From Muribaculaceae bacterium (GTDB lineage: Bacteria; Bacteroidota; Bacteroidia; Bacteroidales; Muribaculaceae), in contig JAFOXR010000034.1 in NCBI GenBank assembly GCA_017391675.1, positions 1 through 45,369 of the forward strand: a stretch of 45,369 nucleotides of DNA, written 5' to 3'. How positions within the stretch are numbered: position 1 is the first letter of the stretch; every line of letters begins with the position of its first letter. Under the pieces are notes generated by a model. The model saw nothing but the letters and a program-made list of their open reading frames with translations, was not told the DNA's origin and searched no databases. This document shows positions 34,085-42,610 of the stretch, one piece after another. A program made the position numbers and the translations under genes.

Positions 34085-34798
34085 ATGACTAACTTAAGTG
34101 TAAATATCAATAAGGTCGCTACCTTGCGCAATGCTCGTGGCGGCAATCTTCCTAATGTGGAGCAAGTGGCGATGGACTGCGAGGCTTTCGGAGCCGATGG
34201 CATAACCGTGCATCCTCGTCCCGATGAACGCCATATACGCTATAACGATGTGTTCATGCTGCGCCCGCTAGTGAAGACCGAGTTTAATATAGAAGGCTAT
34301 CCTAGCGATGCTTTTATGGACCTTGTGCTAAAAGTTAAACCAGAACAGGTAACTCTTGTCCCTGATGCGCCCGATGTGCTTACTTCATCGGCTGGTTGGG
34401 AAGTGGAACCAAATCTAGAGTTCCTTACTTCTATCGTGGACCGTCTAAAGGAATCCGGAATCCGCACAAGCATCTTTGTGGGAACCGATGTAAACAACAT
34501 CAAGATGGCCGCACGCACTGGTGCCGACCGCGTGGAACTTTATACAGGCCCTTATGCCGAAGAATTCGACGAAGATCCCGAGAAGGCCGTTGCTCCTTAT
34601 GTGATAGCTGCCGATGCTGCTCATCGCGAAGGTCTAGGCGTGAATGCAGGACATGACTTGAGCCTGAAGAACCTTAAGTATTTCCGTGAAAATGTGAAGT
34701 ATCTTAATGAAGTGTCAATAGGGCACTCGTTGATAGCCGATGCCTTGTATATGGGACTTGAGGCAACAATAAAGGCATATAAGGAAAGCTTGAAGTAA
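34085..34798 (+). CDS. pdxJ: Pyridoxine 5'-phosphate synthase PdxJ
   Basis: A 237-residue TIM-barrel enzyme that condenses 3-amino-2-oxopropyl phosphate with deoxyxylulose 5-phosphate to pyridoxine 5'-phosphate, in the DXP-dependent vitamin B6 pathway. Diagnostic motifs are [14 protein letters not shown] at the N-terminus, [14 protein letters not shown], the EVEPNL segment, [10 protein letters not shown] and [12 protein letters not shown]. In many bacteria the first motif is NIDHVATLR; the INK form is what I recall for Bacteroidales. It is followed after 24 bp by exbB, a gene order that recurs in the order. Confidence 0.96.
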   Translation: MTNLSVNINKVATLRNARGGNLPNVEQVAMDCEAFGADGITVHPRPDERHIRYNDVFMLRPLVKTEFNIEGYPSDAFMDLVLKVKPEQVTLVPDAPDVLTSSAGWEVEPNLEFLTSIVDRLKESGIRTSIFVGTDVNNIKMAARTGADRVELYTGPYAEEFDEDPEKAVAPYVIAADAAHREGLGVNAGHDLSLKNLKYFRENVKYLNEVSIGHSLIADALYMGLEATIKAYKESLK

Positions 34799-34822
34799 TA
34801 AACATAGAAAAAAGTTTTATCC

Positions 34823-35545
34823 ATGAATATACTGACTTCAATCCTGACTCAAAGCGACACAGCATACCAAGTGGCTGACTCTCTTGGTTCGGTTGCAGCT
34901 ATGGCTCCGGCTGTGGTAGAAGAGGAACTGTCGATGTGGGAACTTTGCCTTAAAGGGGGCATTATAATGATTCCATTGCTTATACTATCGGTAATAAGCA
35001 TTTATATACTAGTGGAAAGATTCTTTGCTATACGCAAGGCTGCCAAGGAAGACGCTTCTTTCATGAAGCGTATCAAGGATTATATCCACGAGGGAGAAAT
35101 CGATAGCGCAATGAATCTTTGCAAGAAGACCAATACGCCTTATTCTCGTCTTATCCTTAAGGGTATAACTCGCATAGGCCGTCCTATGAACGATGTGCTT
35201 GTAGCTATTGAGAATGTGGGTAATCTGGAAATCGCAGAACTGGAGAAAGGCTTCACATGGCTTGCAACTACAGCAGCCGGAGCGCCTATGATAGGTTTCC
35301 TAGGTACAGTTACAGGTATGGTCCAGGCATTCTTTGCTATGGCCAGTGCAGGAAGCAACGCAAATGTTACAGTACTGGCAAGCGGTATCTATGAAGCGCT
35401 AGTGACTACTGTAGCGGGATTGTTTGTAGGTATCATAGCTCTGTTTGCCTACAACTATCTTGTATCAATGGTGAATAAGGTGATGAAACAGCTTGAGGCA
35501 AAGACTATGGAATTCATGGACTTGCTTAATGAGCCTGCTAAATAA
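34823..35545 (+). CDS. exbB: ExbB/TolQ-type proton channel subunit
   Basis: A 240-residue inner-membrane protein of the MotA/TolQ/ExbB family. Three hydrophobic segments are seen: about residues 45-67 (GIIMIPLLILSVISIYILV), 150-172 (ATTAAGAPMIGFLGTVTGMV) and 190-215 (ASGIYEALVTTVAGLFVG). The Thr- and Gly-rich second and third segments carry the family's pore residues. With ExbD it uses the proton gradient to drive TonB, and so the SusC transporters of this window. It is the second gene of pdxJ-exbB-exbD-tonB. Confidence 0.94.
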   Translation: MNILTSILTQSDTAYQVADSLGSVAAMAPAVVEEELSMWELCLKGGIIMIPLLILSVISIYILVERFFAIRKAAKEDASFMKRIKDYIHEGEIDSAMNLCKKTNTPYSRLILKGITRIGRPMNDVLVAIENVGNLEIAELEKGFTWLATTAAGAPMIGFLGTVTGMVQAFFAMASAGSNANVTVLASGIYEALVTTVAGLFVGIIALFAYNYLVSMVNKVMKQLEAKTMEFMDLLNEPAK

Positions 35546-35575
35546 TGCCTGTGCAATAAAAAACGAAGAGTAAAA

Positions 35576-35995
35576 ATGGCACTGAGAAGACAGAATGAAA
35601 TGCTATCAACATTCAGTATGGCATCTATGACCGATGTCATCTTCCTGCTGTTGATATTTTTCATGGTTACATCAACCTTTGTGTTGCCTACAGCAATGGA
35701 AGTGAATCTTCCTCAAGGAAGTGCGCAGACTGCTATCAAGCCAGGCACAAAGGTGTATATTGACAAGGAACAGCAGGTTTATGGCTCATTCGGAGACAAC
35801 GAACCCGTGCTGCTCGACAGCGAAGAGCAGCTCGTTGCATTCCTGCAGCTTACTCAGCAGAATAATCCAGAACAGTTCATTGCTCTGTATGCCGATGAAA
35901 CCGTGCCCTACGGAACAATCGTTAAAATCCTTGACCGCGGTTCCAAGTCGGGACTTAAAATAGTGCTAGCCACTAAGCCGGTGTCACACAAGTAA
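35576..35995 (+). CDS. exbD: ExbD/TolR-type proton channel subunit
   Basis: A 139-residue protein with one N-terminal transmembrane segment (about residues 18-39, MTDVIFLLLIFFMVTSTFVL). The Asp at the start of this segment, in SMTDVIFLLL, is the conserved proton-carrying residue. A periplasmic domain follows, ending with the family-like YGTIVKILDRGSKSGLKIVL. It works with ExbB directly upstream (30-bp gap). Length is typical. Confidence 0.93.
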   Translation: MALRRQNEMLSTFSMASMTDVIFLLLIFFMVTSTFVLPTAMEVNLPQGSAQTAIKPGTKVYIDKEQQVYGSFGDNEPVLLDSEEQLVAFLQLTQQNNPEQFIALYADETVPYGTIVKILDRGSKSGLKIVLATKPVSHK

Positions 35996-36036
35996 GCGTG
36001 TATTTATTAGAATTAATGCTTTAGCTGGCAATCTTC

Positions 36037-36831
36037 ATGAGCGAAACAGATAAAGACAAGATAAAGGGAATAGTTGCTACGATTATTTTTCATGCAGTAA
36101 TAATTGTAGTGCTTCTTGTCGCATGTCTGTACTATAGCTATCCGCCTAAGGATTCTGAACTGCAGAAGATGAAAGAAGATGAAATTCTCTTTGGCGGAGA
36201 ATATGTTGTTATGGGGGACTTCTCGGTACCTTTGGAGAACTCCACCTCGGGAGAACAGTATGTACCCGAGCAGAGCGAACAGCCTACTCAGGAAGGTGAT
36301 GATGCCGATAATGCTGGAGAACCGGGAGAAACGGTTCCGCCTTTGGTGAGCCAAAAGAGCGAATCGCCGATGAAGGTTGAGGAGGTAGCCGAAAAGCCTG
36401 GCCCAACGAAAGAAGAACTGGCAGCCGAGGCTGAGCGCGTAAAGCGTGAAAAGGAAACTGCCGAGAAGATTAATAAGCGCGTGTCGTTTGGAAAGACAAC
36501 AGGTTCAGGCAGCGGTACAAGCGGATCACCTAGCGGATCTTCAACGGCTCGGACTTCAAGCGGTGCACCTGGGGTATCGGGACTTGAAGGATATACATTG
36601 GCAAACTGGGGAAAGCCTAGCAGTCCGTCAAATGGAGTTGTCAGGATTCAGGTGCGTGTAAATTCACGCGGAAAGGTGATTTCTGCCAATTATGTGGGAG
36701 GTAGCGGAGCCGCAGCAAGTAACATGTCGGTTCGTCGCAGTTGTGAGAGAGCTTCAATGGAATCTCAGTTCTCGGTTCCGAAAAATACCACAACCGAGGG
36801 CGTCGGTATAATCACATGGCGTTTTGAATAA
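36037..36831 (+). CDS. tonB: TonB-like energy transducer
   Basis: A 264-residue protein with an N-terminal anchor at about residues 10-35 (GIVATIIFHAVIIVVLLVAC, with the His of the TonB anchor motif). A long flexible periplasmic region follows, rich in Glu, Pro, Ser and Gly. It includes a charged helix (EELAAEAERVKREKETAEK) and a Gly/Ser/Thr stretch. The C-terminal ~75 residues have the TonB fold pattern (VVRIQVRVNSRGKVISANYV). It lacks the strong Pro-Lys repeats of proteobacterial TonB. Position behind exbB-exbD supports the role: it contacts TonB boxes of SusC-type receptors. Confidence 0.85.
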   Translation: MSETDKDKIKGIVATIIFHAVIIVVLLVACLYYSYPPKDSELQKMKEDEILFGGEYVVMGDFSVPLENSTSGEQYVPEQSEQPTQEGDDADNAGEPGETVPPLVSQKSESPMKVEEVAEKPGPTKEELAAEAERVKREKETAEKINKRVSFGKTTGSGSGTSGSPSGSSTARTSSGAPGVSGLEGYTLANWGKPSSPSNGVVRIQVRVNSRGKVISANYVGGSGAAASNMSVRRSCERASMESQFSVPKNTTTEGVGIITWRFE

Positions 36832-36860
36832 CGAAATTTTCGGTATTTTTACCATAATAA

Positions 36861-36890
36861 TTGGTTTATTGCCAAAAAAGTGGTAACTTG
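36861..36890 (+). promoter_or_regulatory. Promoter of the S24 repressor unit
   Basis: TTG at 36861-36863, a 20-nt spacer, then TAACTTG at 36884-36890 (one base shorter than TAnnTTTG). The start would fall near 36897, leaving a leader of ~20 nt before the ATG at 36918. Confidence 0.5.
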
Positions 36891-36917
36891 CACCATGAAA
36901 AAACAGAGAAATCGGAA

Positions 36918-37598
36918 ATGACAAATCAAGATATAATAGGGCGTATAAAATACCTGATAAAGGAACTTGGATTGACTCAGGGTGAATTTGCCGAGAAGAT
37001 AGAATGCGACCAGTCCAATCTTTCAAAGCACCTTAACGGCAAATTGCCTATCAGCGAGTCGCTTTTGAATAAGATAGTCATTAATATGGGCGTTTCAAAG
37101 GCATGGCTGAAGGAGGGAACCGATGTTCCTTTTGCGAAGTATTCTTCGGGAGCGGTGCCCAGCCTGATAATTGACGAAAGCGAGCTTAAGTCGATGAAAG
37201 GTACTCCGGTCTATGACATCGATGTGACGGCAGGAGGCATGAACCGTTCAATGATGTTTGCCGATGAGCATATAGTGGGAGCTGTGAATATGCCAAACAT
37301 AAGTCCCGATTGCCGCATTGTGCGAGTGAGCGGCGACAGCATGAGCCCTGTGATATGCAACGGCGATTTCATAGCTGTGCGCGAATTGTCAAATATGTCG
37401 CAGATTTTCTGGGGACAGATATATGTGGTGGTTCTTGACGATTACCGCATGGTCAAGTACTTGCGTAAGCATAGCGATGCCGACAAGGTGATACTCCGCA
37501 GCGAGAACCCCCGATATGACGACATGGAGGTTTCGCGCTCGGAAATACGCGAATTATTGGTAGTACAGAACATACTTCATATAGATAGCAGATTATGA
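36918..37598 (+). CDS. XRE-family transcriptional regulator with S24 (LexA/CI-like) domain
   Basis: A 226-residue regulator. An N-terminal XRE helix-turn-helix (LTQGEFAEKIECDQSNLSKHL, residues 19-39) is followed by an S24 peptidase fold. The Ser141 nucleophile is in SGDSMSP and the general base Lys180 is in RMVKYLRK. Ala105-Gly106 in DVTAGG is a plausible self-cleavage site. LexA and phage CI cleave themselves when RecA filaments form; whether this one does is an inference. I use the ATG at 36918 because the frame upstream crosses the promoter. It is the first gene of a series with an LRR protein (4-bp ATGA overlap), trmB and mrp. No phage structural genes lie beside it. Confidence 0.9.
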   Translation: MTNQDIIGRIKYLIKELGLTQGEFAEKIECDQSNLSKHLNGKLPISESLLNKIVINMGVSKAWLKEGTDVPFAKYSSGAVPSLIIDESELKSMKGTPVYDIDVTAGGMNRSMMFADEHIVGAVNMPNISPDCRIVRVSGDSMSPVICNGDFIAVRELSNMSQIFWGQIYVVVLDDYRMVKYLRKHSDADKVILRSENPRYDDMEVSRSEIRELLVVQNILHIDSRL

Positions 37599-39091
37599 AA
37601 ACAAAAAGGATATACAGCACGCTAGCCGCTGTCCTGCTGGCAATGTGCTTGAAGATGTGGGCAGTGGAAGTGTCGGTAACAGCCGGAGGATTGAGCGGCG
37701 CAGTGACCGATAAGACGATTACCGATCTTAGGGTAAAGGGTGAGATTGATGTGCGGGATCTCAGTTTTATAGCTGAGGAACTGCCGTCGTTGAGAACGCT
37801 GGACCTGTCGTCGGCATCGGTAAAGGCCTATTCTGAAGGAGAAGCTTATTTCGCAGGGCAGACAAAGTTTGAAGCGAATGCGTTGCCCGAGTACTGTTTC
37901 CTTGGCAAGAAATACGAAACCGTAGTGCTGCCGTCGGCATTGGAGTGCATAGGCACAGGGGCATTTGCCGGTTGCCGTGCGCTTAAGCAAGTGGTGTTCC
38001 CGGCTGCCTTGAGCGAGATAGGCGATTATTCTTTCAACTCATGCGATGCTCTGGTAGATGTAGTGATTCCTGCGAGTGTGAAGGAAATCGGCACAGGAGC
38101 ATTTTCGAGATGCGCAGGATTAAAGAGCGCCGACATGAGAGCCTTGACAGCAGAATGTGTGTTTGAAGCCGATATATTCTCTAATTGTGCAGCACTGGAA
38201 AAAGCTGTGCTGAGCGAGAATATGTCGTCAGTACCAGCAGGAATGTTTGCTTGCTGCCATTCATTGTCGGCTGTAGAGCTGAAAGGGAATGCATCGTTGG
38301 AAAGCATTGGTGAAGAGGCTTTCGTATCCACAGCATTGACCTCGTTTGATTTCGCATCATTTACGGGTTTGAAAGTTATTGGCCGCTGGGCATTTGCCGG
38401 AGTCCGTTTTGAAGAAGTGGTTTTGCCCGAGAGTGTGAGATCGGTAGGAGAAGGAGCGTTCTTCTACAACGATGCTCTGAAAGGCATCACACTTAGCGAG
38501 AATCTTACCGAGATAAGCGATTTCGTGCTGGCCGGCTGCAGCGAGCTTACCGGCAATGTGAAGGTTTCCTACAATGTAAATACGATAGGCCGTTATGCAT
38601 TCAGTGATACAAATATGACATCTATCTATATAGGTTCGCTGAAATATGCAGGCGATCGTGCATTCGAGAACAATACCGCACTAGGAGAAATAAGCATAGA
38701 GGCAAAAGAAGCACCCGAATTGGGCGAAGATGTATTCTATGGTATGGACCAGCCTAATGTGAGACTCAATGTAGTAGCCGAAGGCGTGTCAAGCTACAAG
38801 GCTGCCGAACAATGGAAAGAGTTCAATATTGTGGGAGACTTGAGCACTCTGGAAAATGTTATTACCTCATGCGACATCAAAGCATATTTTACAGGCAAGG
38901 TACTTAATGTAGTTTCTAGCGAAACCATAGAGATGGTAAATGTGCATGAACCTGGAGGCGTATTGCTGATAGCAAGCCGTCCCGATGCGATGAGCGCAGC
39001 TATTGACATGTCGCAGATGTCGGGCAATTTATATATTGTTACAATCAAGAGCAGTAATCAGTTGAAGACTGTAAAGCTGCTACGAAAATAA
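37595..39091 (+). CDS. BspA-like leucine-rich-repeat secreted protein
   Basis: A 498-residue exported protein. The signal peptide is MKTKRIYSTLAAVLLAMCLK... ending near WAVEV. About ten LRR_5 (BspA-type) repeats of ~23 residues fill residues 70-380, with the recurring pattern VxIPxSVxEIGxxAFxxC. A ~90-residue tail (ITSCDIKAYFTGKVLNVV... TIKSSNQLKTVKLL) looks like a C-terminal sorting or anchoring domain. BspA-like proteins of oral Bacteroidota bind host proteins and other bacteria; a role here in adhesion is inference only. Its ATG overlaps the stop of the S24 regulator, and trmB starts 9 bp after it. Confidence 0.9.
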   Translation: MKTKRIYSTLAAVLLAMCLKMWAVEVSVTAGGLSGAVTDKTITDLRVKGEIDVRDLSFIAEELPSLRTLDLSSASVKAYSEGEAYFAGQTKFEANALPEYCFLGKKYETVVLPSALECIGTGAFAGCRALKQVVFPAALSEIGDYSFNSCDALVDVVIPASVKEIGTGAFSRCAGLKSADMRALTAECVFEADIFSNCAALEKAVLSENMSSVPAGMFACCHSLSAVELKGNASLESIGEEAFVSTALTSFDFASFTGLKVIGRWAFAGVRFEEVVLPESVRSVGEGAFFYNDALKGITLSENLTEISDFVLAGCSELTGNVKVSYNVNTIGRYAFSDTNMTSIYIGSLKYAGDRAFENNTALGEISIEAKEAPELGEDVFYGMDQPNVRLNVVAEGVSSYKAAEQWKEFNIVGDLSTLENVITSCDIKAYFTGKVLNVVSSETIEMVNVHEPGGVLLIASRPDAMSAAIDMSQMSGNLYIVTIKSSNQLKTVKLLRK

Positions 39092-39100
39092 GATTTATCT

Positions 39101-39874
39101 ATGGGAAAAAATAAATTGAAGAAATTTGCGGAGATGGAAACATTCGACAATGTGTTCCAGTATCCGTTTGCAGTGGTAGAGCGTGAAGGGTTTCCCTTGA
39201 AAGGTAATTGGAAAAGAGATTTTTTCAAGAACGACAACCCTATAGTGCTTGAACTGGGTTGTGGCAAGGGCGAATATGCCGTAGGCTTGGCGCGCCGTTT
39301 CCCTGGAAAGAATTATATAGGCGTGGATATAAAGGGCGCACGAATGTGGACCGGAGCAAAAGCTGCTGTTAAGGAAGGCATCTCCAATGTGGCTTTTCTG
39401 CGCACTAATATAGAACTTATCGACCGCTTCTTCGAAGCTGGTGAGGTGAGCGAGATATGGATTACATTCCCCGATCCGCAAATGAAGAAGGTGAGAAAAC
39501 GCCTCACTTCTACGCGTTTTCTTGAATTGTACCGCAATATTCTTGTTGCCGATGGAATTGTGCATCTCAAGACCGACAGCCCATTCCTGTATACCTATAC
39601 CGATGCGCTGGTGAAACTCAATGAGTTGCCTACCGAAATCAATACAGCCGATTTGTATCACTCCGATGTGGTTGACGATATCCTTGAAATCAAGACATTC
39701 TACGAGCAGCAATGGCTAGACCGTGGTTTGACTATAAAATACATCAAGTTCCATCTAGACCATACAACCGAACTTAAAGAACCCGATATTGAGATAGAGG
39801 AAGATACCTATCGCAGTTTTTCACGCGGATATATCCAGTGTCCGCAAATGCTTGATGACGATAAAGAAGAATAA
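39101..39874 (+). CDS. trmB: tRNA (guanine-N7-)-methyltransferase TrmB
   Basis: A 257-residue SAM-dependent enzyme that makes m7G46 in the variable loop of many tRNAs. The SAM-binding motif is [16 protein letters not shown] near residues 49-64, followed by [15 protein letters not shown]. The catalytic region is [18 protein letters not shown], the Bacteroidota version of the PDPWPKxRHxKRR motif. The C-terminus has a 40-residue tail after the normal end. It is nine bp behind the LRR gene and nine bp ahead of mrp. Confidence 0.95.
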   Translation: MGKNKLKKFAEMETFDNVFQYPFAVVEREGFPLKGNWKRDFFKNDNPIVLELGCGKGEYAVGLARRFPGKNYIGVDIKGARMWTGAKAAVKEGISNVAFLRTNIELIDRFFEAGEVSEIWITFPDPQMKKVRKRLTSTRFLELYRNILVADGIVHLKTDSPFLYTYTDALVKLNELPTEINTADLYHSDVVDDILEIKTFYEQQWLDRGLTIKYIKFHLDHTTELKEPDIEIEEDTYRSFSRGYIQCPQMLDDDKEE

Positions 39875-39883
39875 TAAACAGTA

Positions 39884-40987
39884 ATGGAAAGATTATATCC
39901 TAAATTGATTCTTGATGCACTGTCAAATGTGCGTTATCCTGGAAACGGGAAAAATATTGTAGAATGCAATATGGTCGAAGACGACATTCGTATAGACGGA
40001 AATAAGGTGTCGTTTTCACTGATTTTTGATAAGCCTACCGATCCATTTATAAAATCGGTAGTGCGCGCTGCCGAAGTTGCTATAAATACTTACATCTCTC
40101 CCGAAGTGGAGATAAAGGGCAATATAGCTGTGAAAACCCGTATGGAAGCACCTGCTCCAGCACCTAAGATGCTTCCCGGAGTGAAGAACATCATCGGTGT
40201 TTCGTCGGGTAAAGGCGGTGTGGGGAAATCTACAGTGGCAACCAATCTTGCTGTGTCCTTGGCACAAAAAGGCTATAAGGTAGGACTGCTCGATGCCGAT
40301 ATCTTCGGACCTTCAGCACCGCTTATGTTCGGGCTTGAAGATGCTCCTGTATATATGGAGGAAGTAGATGGCCGCAATCTTATAGTACCAGTAGAAAAAT
40401 ATGGAGTGAAGGTACTTTCAATAGGATTCCTTGTAGATAAGGAAAAGGCAGTGCTTTGGCGTGGAGGAATGGCAAGCAATGCGTTGAAGCAGCTTATCGG
40501 CGAGGCAAATTGGGGTGACCTGGACTATTTCGTTATAGACATGCCTCCTGGCACCAGCGATATACACTTGACACTAGTGCAGACTCTAGGTATCACAGGT
40601 GCTATTGTGGTTACTACGCCTCAGGAAGTGGCGCTAGCCGATGCTCGCAAGGGAATAAGCATGTTCCAGAGCGAAGCTGTGAGTGTGCCTATTCTGGGAC
40701 TTGTAGAGAATATGGCATGGTTTACGCCTGCGGCTCACCCTGAAGAAAAGTATTATATTTTCGGTAAGGAAGGCGGAATGCGCCTAGCCGAAAAATTAGG
40801 AGTGGATTTGCTGGGACAGATTCCTCTAGTTGCAGGAATATGCAAGGGCGGAGACGATGGTGTACCGGTAGTGCTTCAGAATTCAGTGAGCGGAGCCGCA
40901 TTCATGTCGCTTGCCGATCGTGTAATAGAAGCAGTAGACCGTCGCAACGAGCAGTTGCCACCCACACAAAAAGTGGAAATGAAATAA
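39884..40987 (+). CDS. Mrp/NBP35-family P-loop ATPase lacking the CxxC motif
   Basis: A 367-residue member of the ApbC/Mrp group, MinD-like ATPases that carry Fe-S clusters to apo-proteins. The N-terminal DUF59-like domain spans residues 1-85, then a Pro-Ala linker. The deviant Walker A is GKGGVGKST at 109-117. DADIFGPSAP and DMPPGTSDIHLT are family hallmarks. The usual CxxC that bridges a cluster after ENM is missing: the segment reads VENMAWFTPAAHPEEKYYIFG, with no Cys. Only two cysteines remain, near residues 28 and 322. Cluster transfer by the standard mechanism is therefore doubtful. It is the last gene of the unit, followed by a bidirectional terminator. Confidence 0.9.
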   Translation: MERLYPKLILDALSNVRYPGNGKNIVECNMVEDDIRIDGNKVSFSLIFDKPTDPFIKSVVRAAEVAINTYISPEVEIKGNIAVKTRMEAPAPAPKMLPGVKNIIGVSSGKGGVGKSTVATNLAVSLAQKGYKVGLLDADIFGPSAPLMFGLEDAPVYMEEVDGRNLIVPVEKYGVKVLSIGFLVDKEKAVLWRGGMASNALKQLIGEANWGDLDYFVIDMPPGTSDIHLTLVQTLGITGAIVVTTPQEVALADARKGISMFQSEAVSVPILGLVENMAWFTPAAHPEEKYYIFGKEGGMRLAEKLGVDLLGQIPLVAGICKGGDDGVPVVLQNSVSGAAFMSLADRVIEAVDRRNEQLPPTQKVEMK

Positions 40988-41009
40988 AATCTAAAAAACT
41001 TAATACAAT

Positions 41010-41042
41010 AAAAGCTCGGCCGAAATTTTCAGCCGAGCTTTT
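41010..41042. terminator. Bidirectional terminator between mrp and the portal-like gene
   Basis: Perfect stem AAAAGCTCGGC / GCCGAGCTTTT with inner GAAA / TTTC pairing. Convergent genes end on both sides, so it can stop transcripts from each. Same GCTCGGC core as at 1024 and 9891. Confidence 0.85.
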
Positions 41043-41123
41043 GTGTTGTGAGTGACTTCCTGTTGACACCAATTAGGGTTGTGGCTGTCGGATTTCCTGC
41101 TTTGGCGAGGCAGTGTGCAAGCG

Positions 41124-42566
41124 TTATTCAATGCTCAGGATTTTATTGTCGCGCTCGTGCCGAAAGGCGTTGAAGGTGTCGAAAATATCGGCCAGTGCGA
41201 TGGTAGCGTTGCTAATCTGTTGCTTGTAGGTCTCGGAGCCTATGGCCGAAGAAGGCAGCTTGCCTTGCAGCACGCCGTTGATGCCCGAGATGTCTTCGAA
41301 TAGCTTCATTTGTAGCTGTATCATTTCAAATGCGCCTATGTCGGTGGCATTGGTAGAAATCTGTTTTGGGATATCGCCCGAATGGCTAGGAGTGTAGGGG
41401 ATTATTCCATTGGTCGCGCCCCATATGCGTTTTATGTCTTCCCAAGTGAATCCTTCAGGCAGACCATTGTCGGGAAATAGCAGAACGCCTTTGGCGCTTG
41501 CTCCCATGATGTGATCGATAAGAGTAACTAAGCGGTTTACATGTTTTTGCTGGTCGATTACATCTTCCACGAAGGAGTGTACCTCGCCGTCGGTAAGTGG
41601 ATAGAATTTCATCACATAGGGGTGTGAGCCGTGTGCAAAAGGAGAAGGATATTCAGCCAGGAGATTGCCCATAGGGCTGAACCACCGGCACACCCATGCC
41701 TGCTCTATTGCCCACTGAGTGGAAATGCCTGCAACGCCGTTCCCTTCCCGCTTTCTGTTCTCGTCATTGATAGCTTCAAGGTCGTCTATCGGAGCGGTGT
41801 AGTATATAGCATTGAGGCTGTCGTGGCATTTAATTATCTCATGGCATTCGAGAGTCCACACTTCAATGGCTCTGAACTTGCCTTCTCTTGCGTGCCAGAA
41901 GCCTGTACCCGATTCATTGTTTGCGCCTATGCGTGCTGTAAAGTCAATGATAGCATTTTCGGTATTCTCGTTGCAGTACAGGTCCCTTATCCAGGCTGCA
42001 CGATTGCGGTTGTGCGCTGCACCGGTGAGAGTGATAAGTTCGGCAAGGTTCAAGTCGTGTATTTGCCCCACAATTTCACAGTCCCAGGATCGTGTGTCTT
42101 GGATAGCATTAACGAAGAAACGGTTAAGGTTCACATTGTCCACCCTGATGCGGTGAGCGTTGAAGGCGTCTCGGTCCACGCGTTGAATGCAGCACCCCGA
42201 AATGAGAAATTCTTCCAGGTTGCGGCTATCCAGTTCGTCAAGGCAGTTATGCGAGATTGTATCTGCAGGAACAGGGCTAGCTGCTGCCGATTTAAGATTG
42301 TTGCGGAAGTGTCCCACGATGTTTTTCACCATTTGACGCATCATGTTATTAGTAATAGGATCCTTGCCAGATTCTTTCAGTTTGCGGTATTCTGTAATAG
42401 GATTTCCGTCAATATCGGTAGTGTAGTCGTTCCATTGTCGGCCGTAGGTGAAATTCTTGTTGCGTGTGCGAGAGGAGCGGAGTTCACTTCCATTCACCCA
42501 TGCCCTGTAGGCAGCCCGAAGGATACGAGCTGCCAGCCGCTCTTGATTTTCAGTCGTGTTTTTCAT
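41124..42566 (-). CDS. Lone phage-portal-like protein
   Basis: About 480 residues when started at the ATG at 42566. I prefer this to the ATG at 42587, which would be almost leaderless behind the TAACTTTG box at 42592. The sequence reads as a portal of the P22-like podovirus type: an N-terminal YGRQWNDY segment, PITNNMMRQMVKNIVGHFRN, a middle beta region, DVIDQQKHVNRLVTLIDHIM with SAKGVLL, and SGINGVLQGKLPSS near the C-terminus. Portals form the dodecameric DNA channel of capsids. No terminase, capsid, scaffold, tail or integrase gene lies nearby, and codon use is host-like. The 3' end shares a terminator with mrp. It may be a prophage remnant or a domesticated gene; the identification is by pattern only. 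Confidence 0.7.
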   Translation of the reverse strand: MKNTTENQERLAARILRAAYRAWVNGSELRSSRTRNKNFTYGRQWNDYTTDIDGNPITEYRKLKESGKDPITNNMMRQMVKNIVGHFRNNLKSAAASPVPADTISHNCLDELDSRNLEEFLISGCCIQRVDRDAFNAHRIRVDNVNLNRFFVNAIQDTRSWDCEIVGQIHDLNLAELITLTGAAHNRNRAAWIRDLYCNENTENAIIDFTARIGANNESGTGFWHAREGKFRAIEVWTLECHEIIKCHDSLNAIYYTAPIDDLEAINDENRKREGNGVAGISTQWAIEQAWVCRWFSPMGNLLAEYPSPFAHGSHPYVMKFYPLTDGEVHSFVEDVIDQQKHVNRLVTLIDHIMGASAKGVLLFPDNGLPEGFTWEDIKRIWGATNGIIPYTPSHSGDIPKQISTNATDIGAFEMIQLQMKLFEDISGINGVLQGKLPSSAIGSETYKQQISNATIALADIFDTFNAFRHERDNKILSIE

Positions 42567-42591
42567 AGTATTAAGATTGCTTTTCATGCTG

Positions 42592-42599
42592 CAAAGTTA
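42592..42599 (-). promoter_or_regulatory. -7 promoter box of the portal-like gene
   Basis: Minus-strand TAACTTTG (TAnnTTTG). A TTG lies at 42616-42618 on the minus strand but at only 16 nt spacing. Start expected around 42585. Confidence 0.55.
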
Positions 42600-42610
42600 T
42601 GCCTAGGCAT
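42599..42610. promoter_or_regulatory. 12-bp palindrome in the portal-gene promoter (candidate operator)
   Basis: ATGCCTAGGCAT is a perfect 12-bp palindrome that overlaps the first base of the -7 box and fills the spacer, where a repressor dimer would block RNA polymerase. No copy was noticed beside the S24 regulator. Confidence 0.4.

Noticed and set aside
36918-42566. S24 regulator and portal-like gene as one prophage
   Set aside because: They are on opposite strands, 3.5 kb apart, with trmB, mrp and an LRR protein between, and no other phage genes or att repeats.
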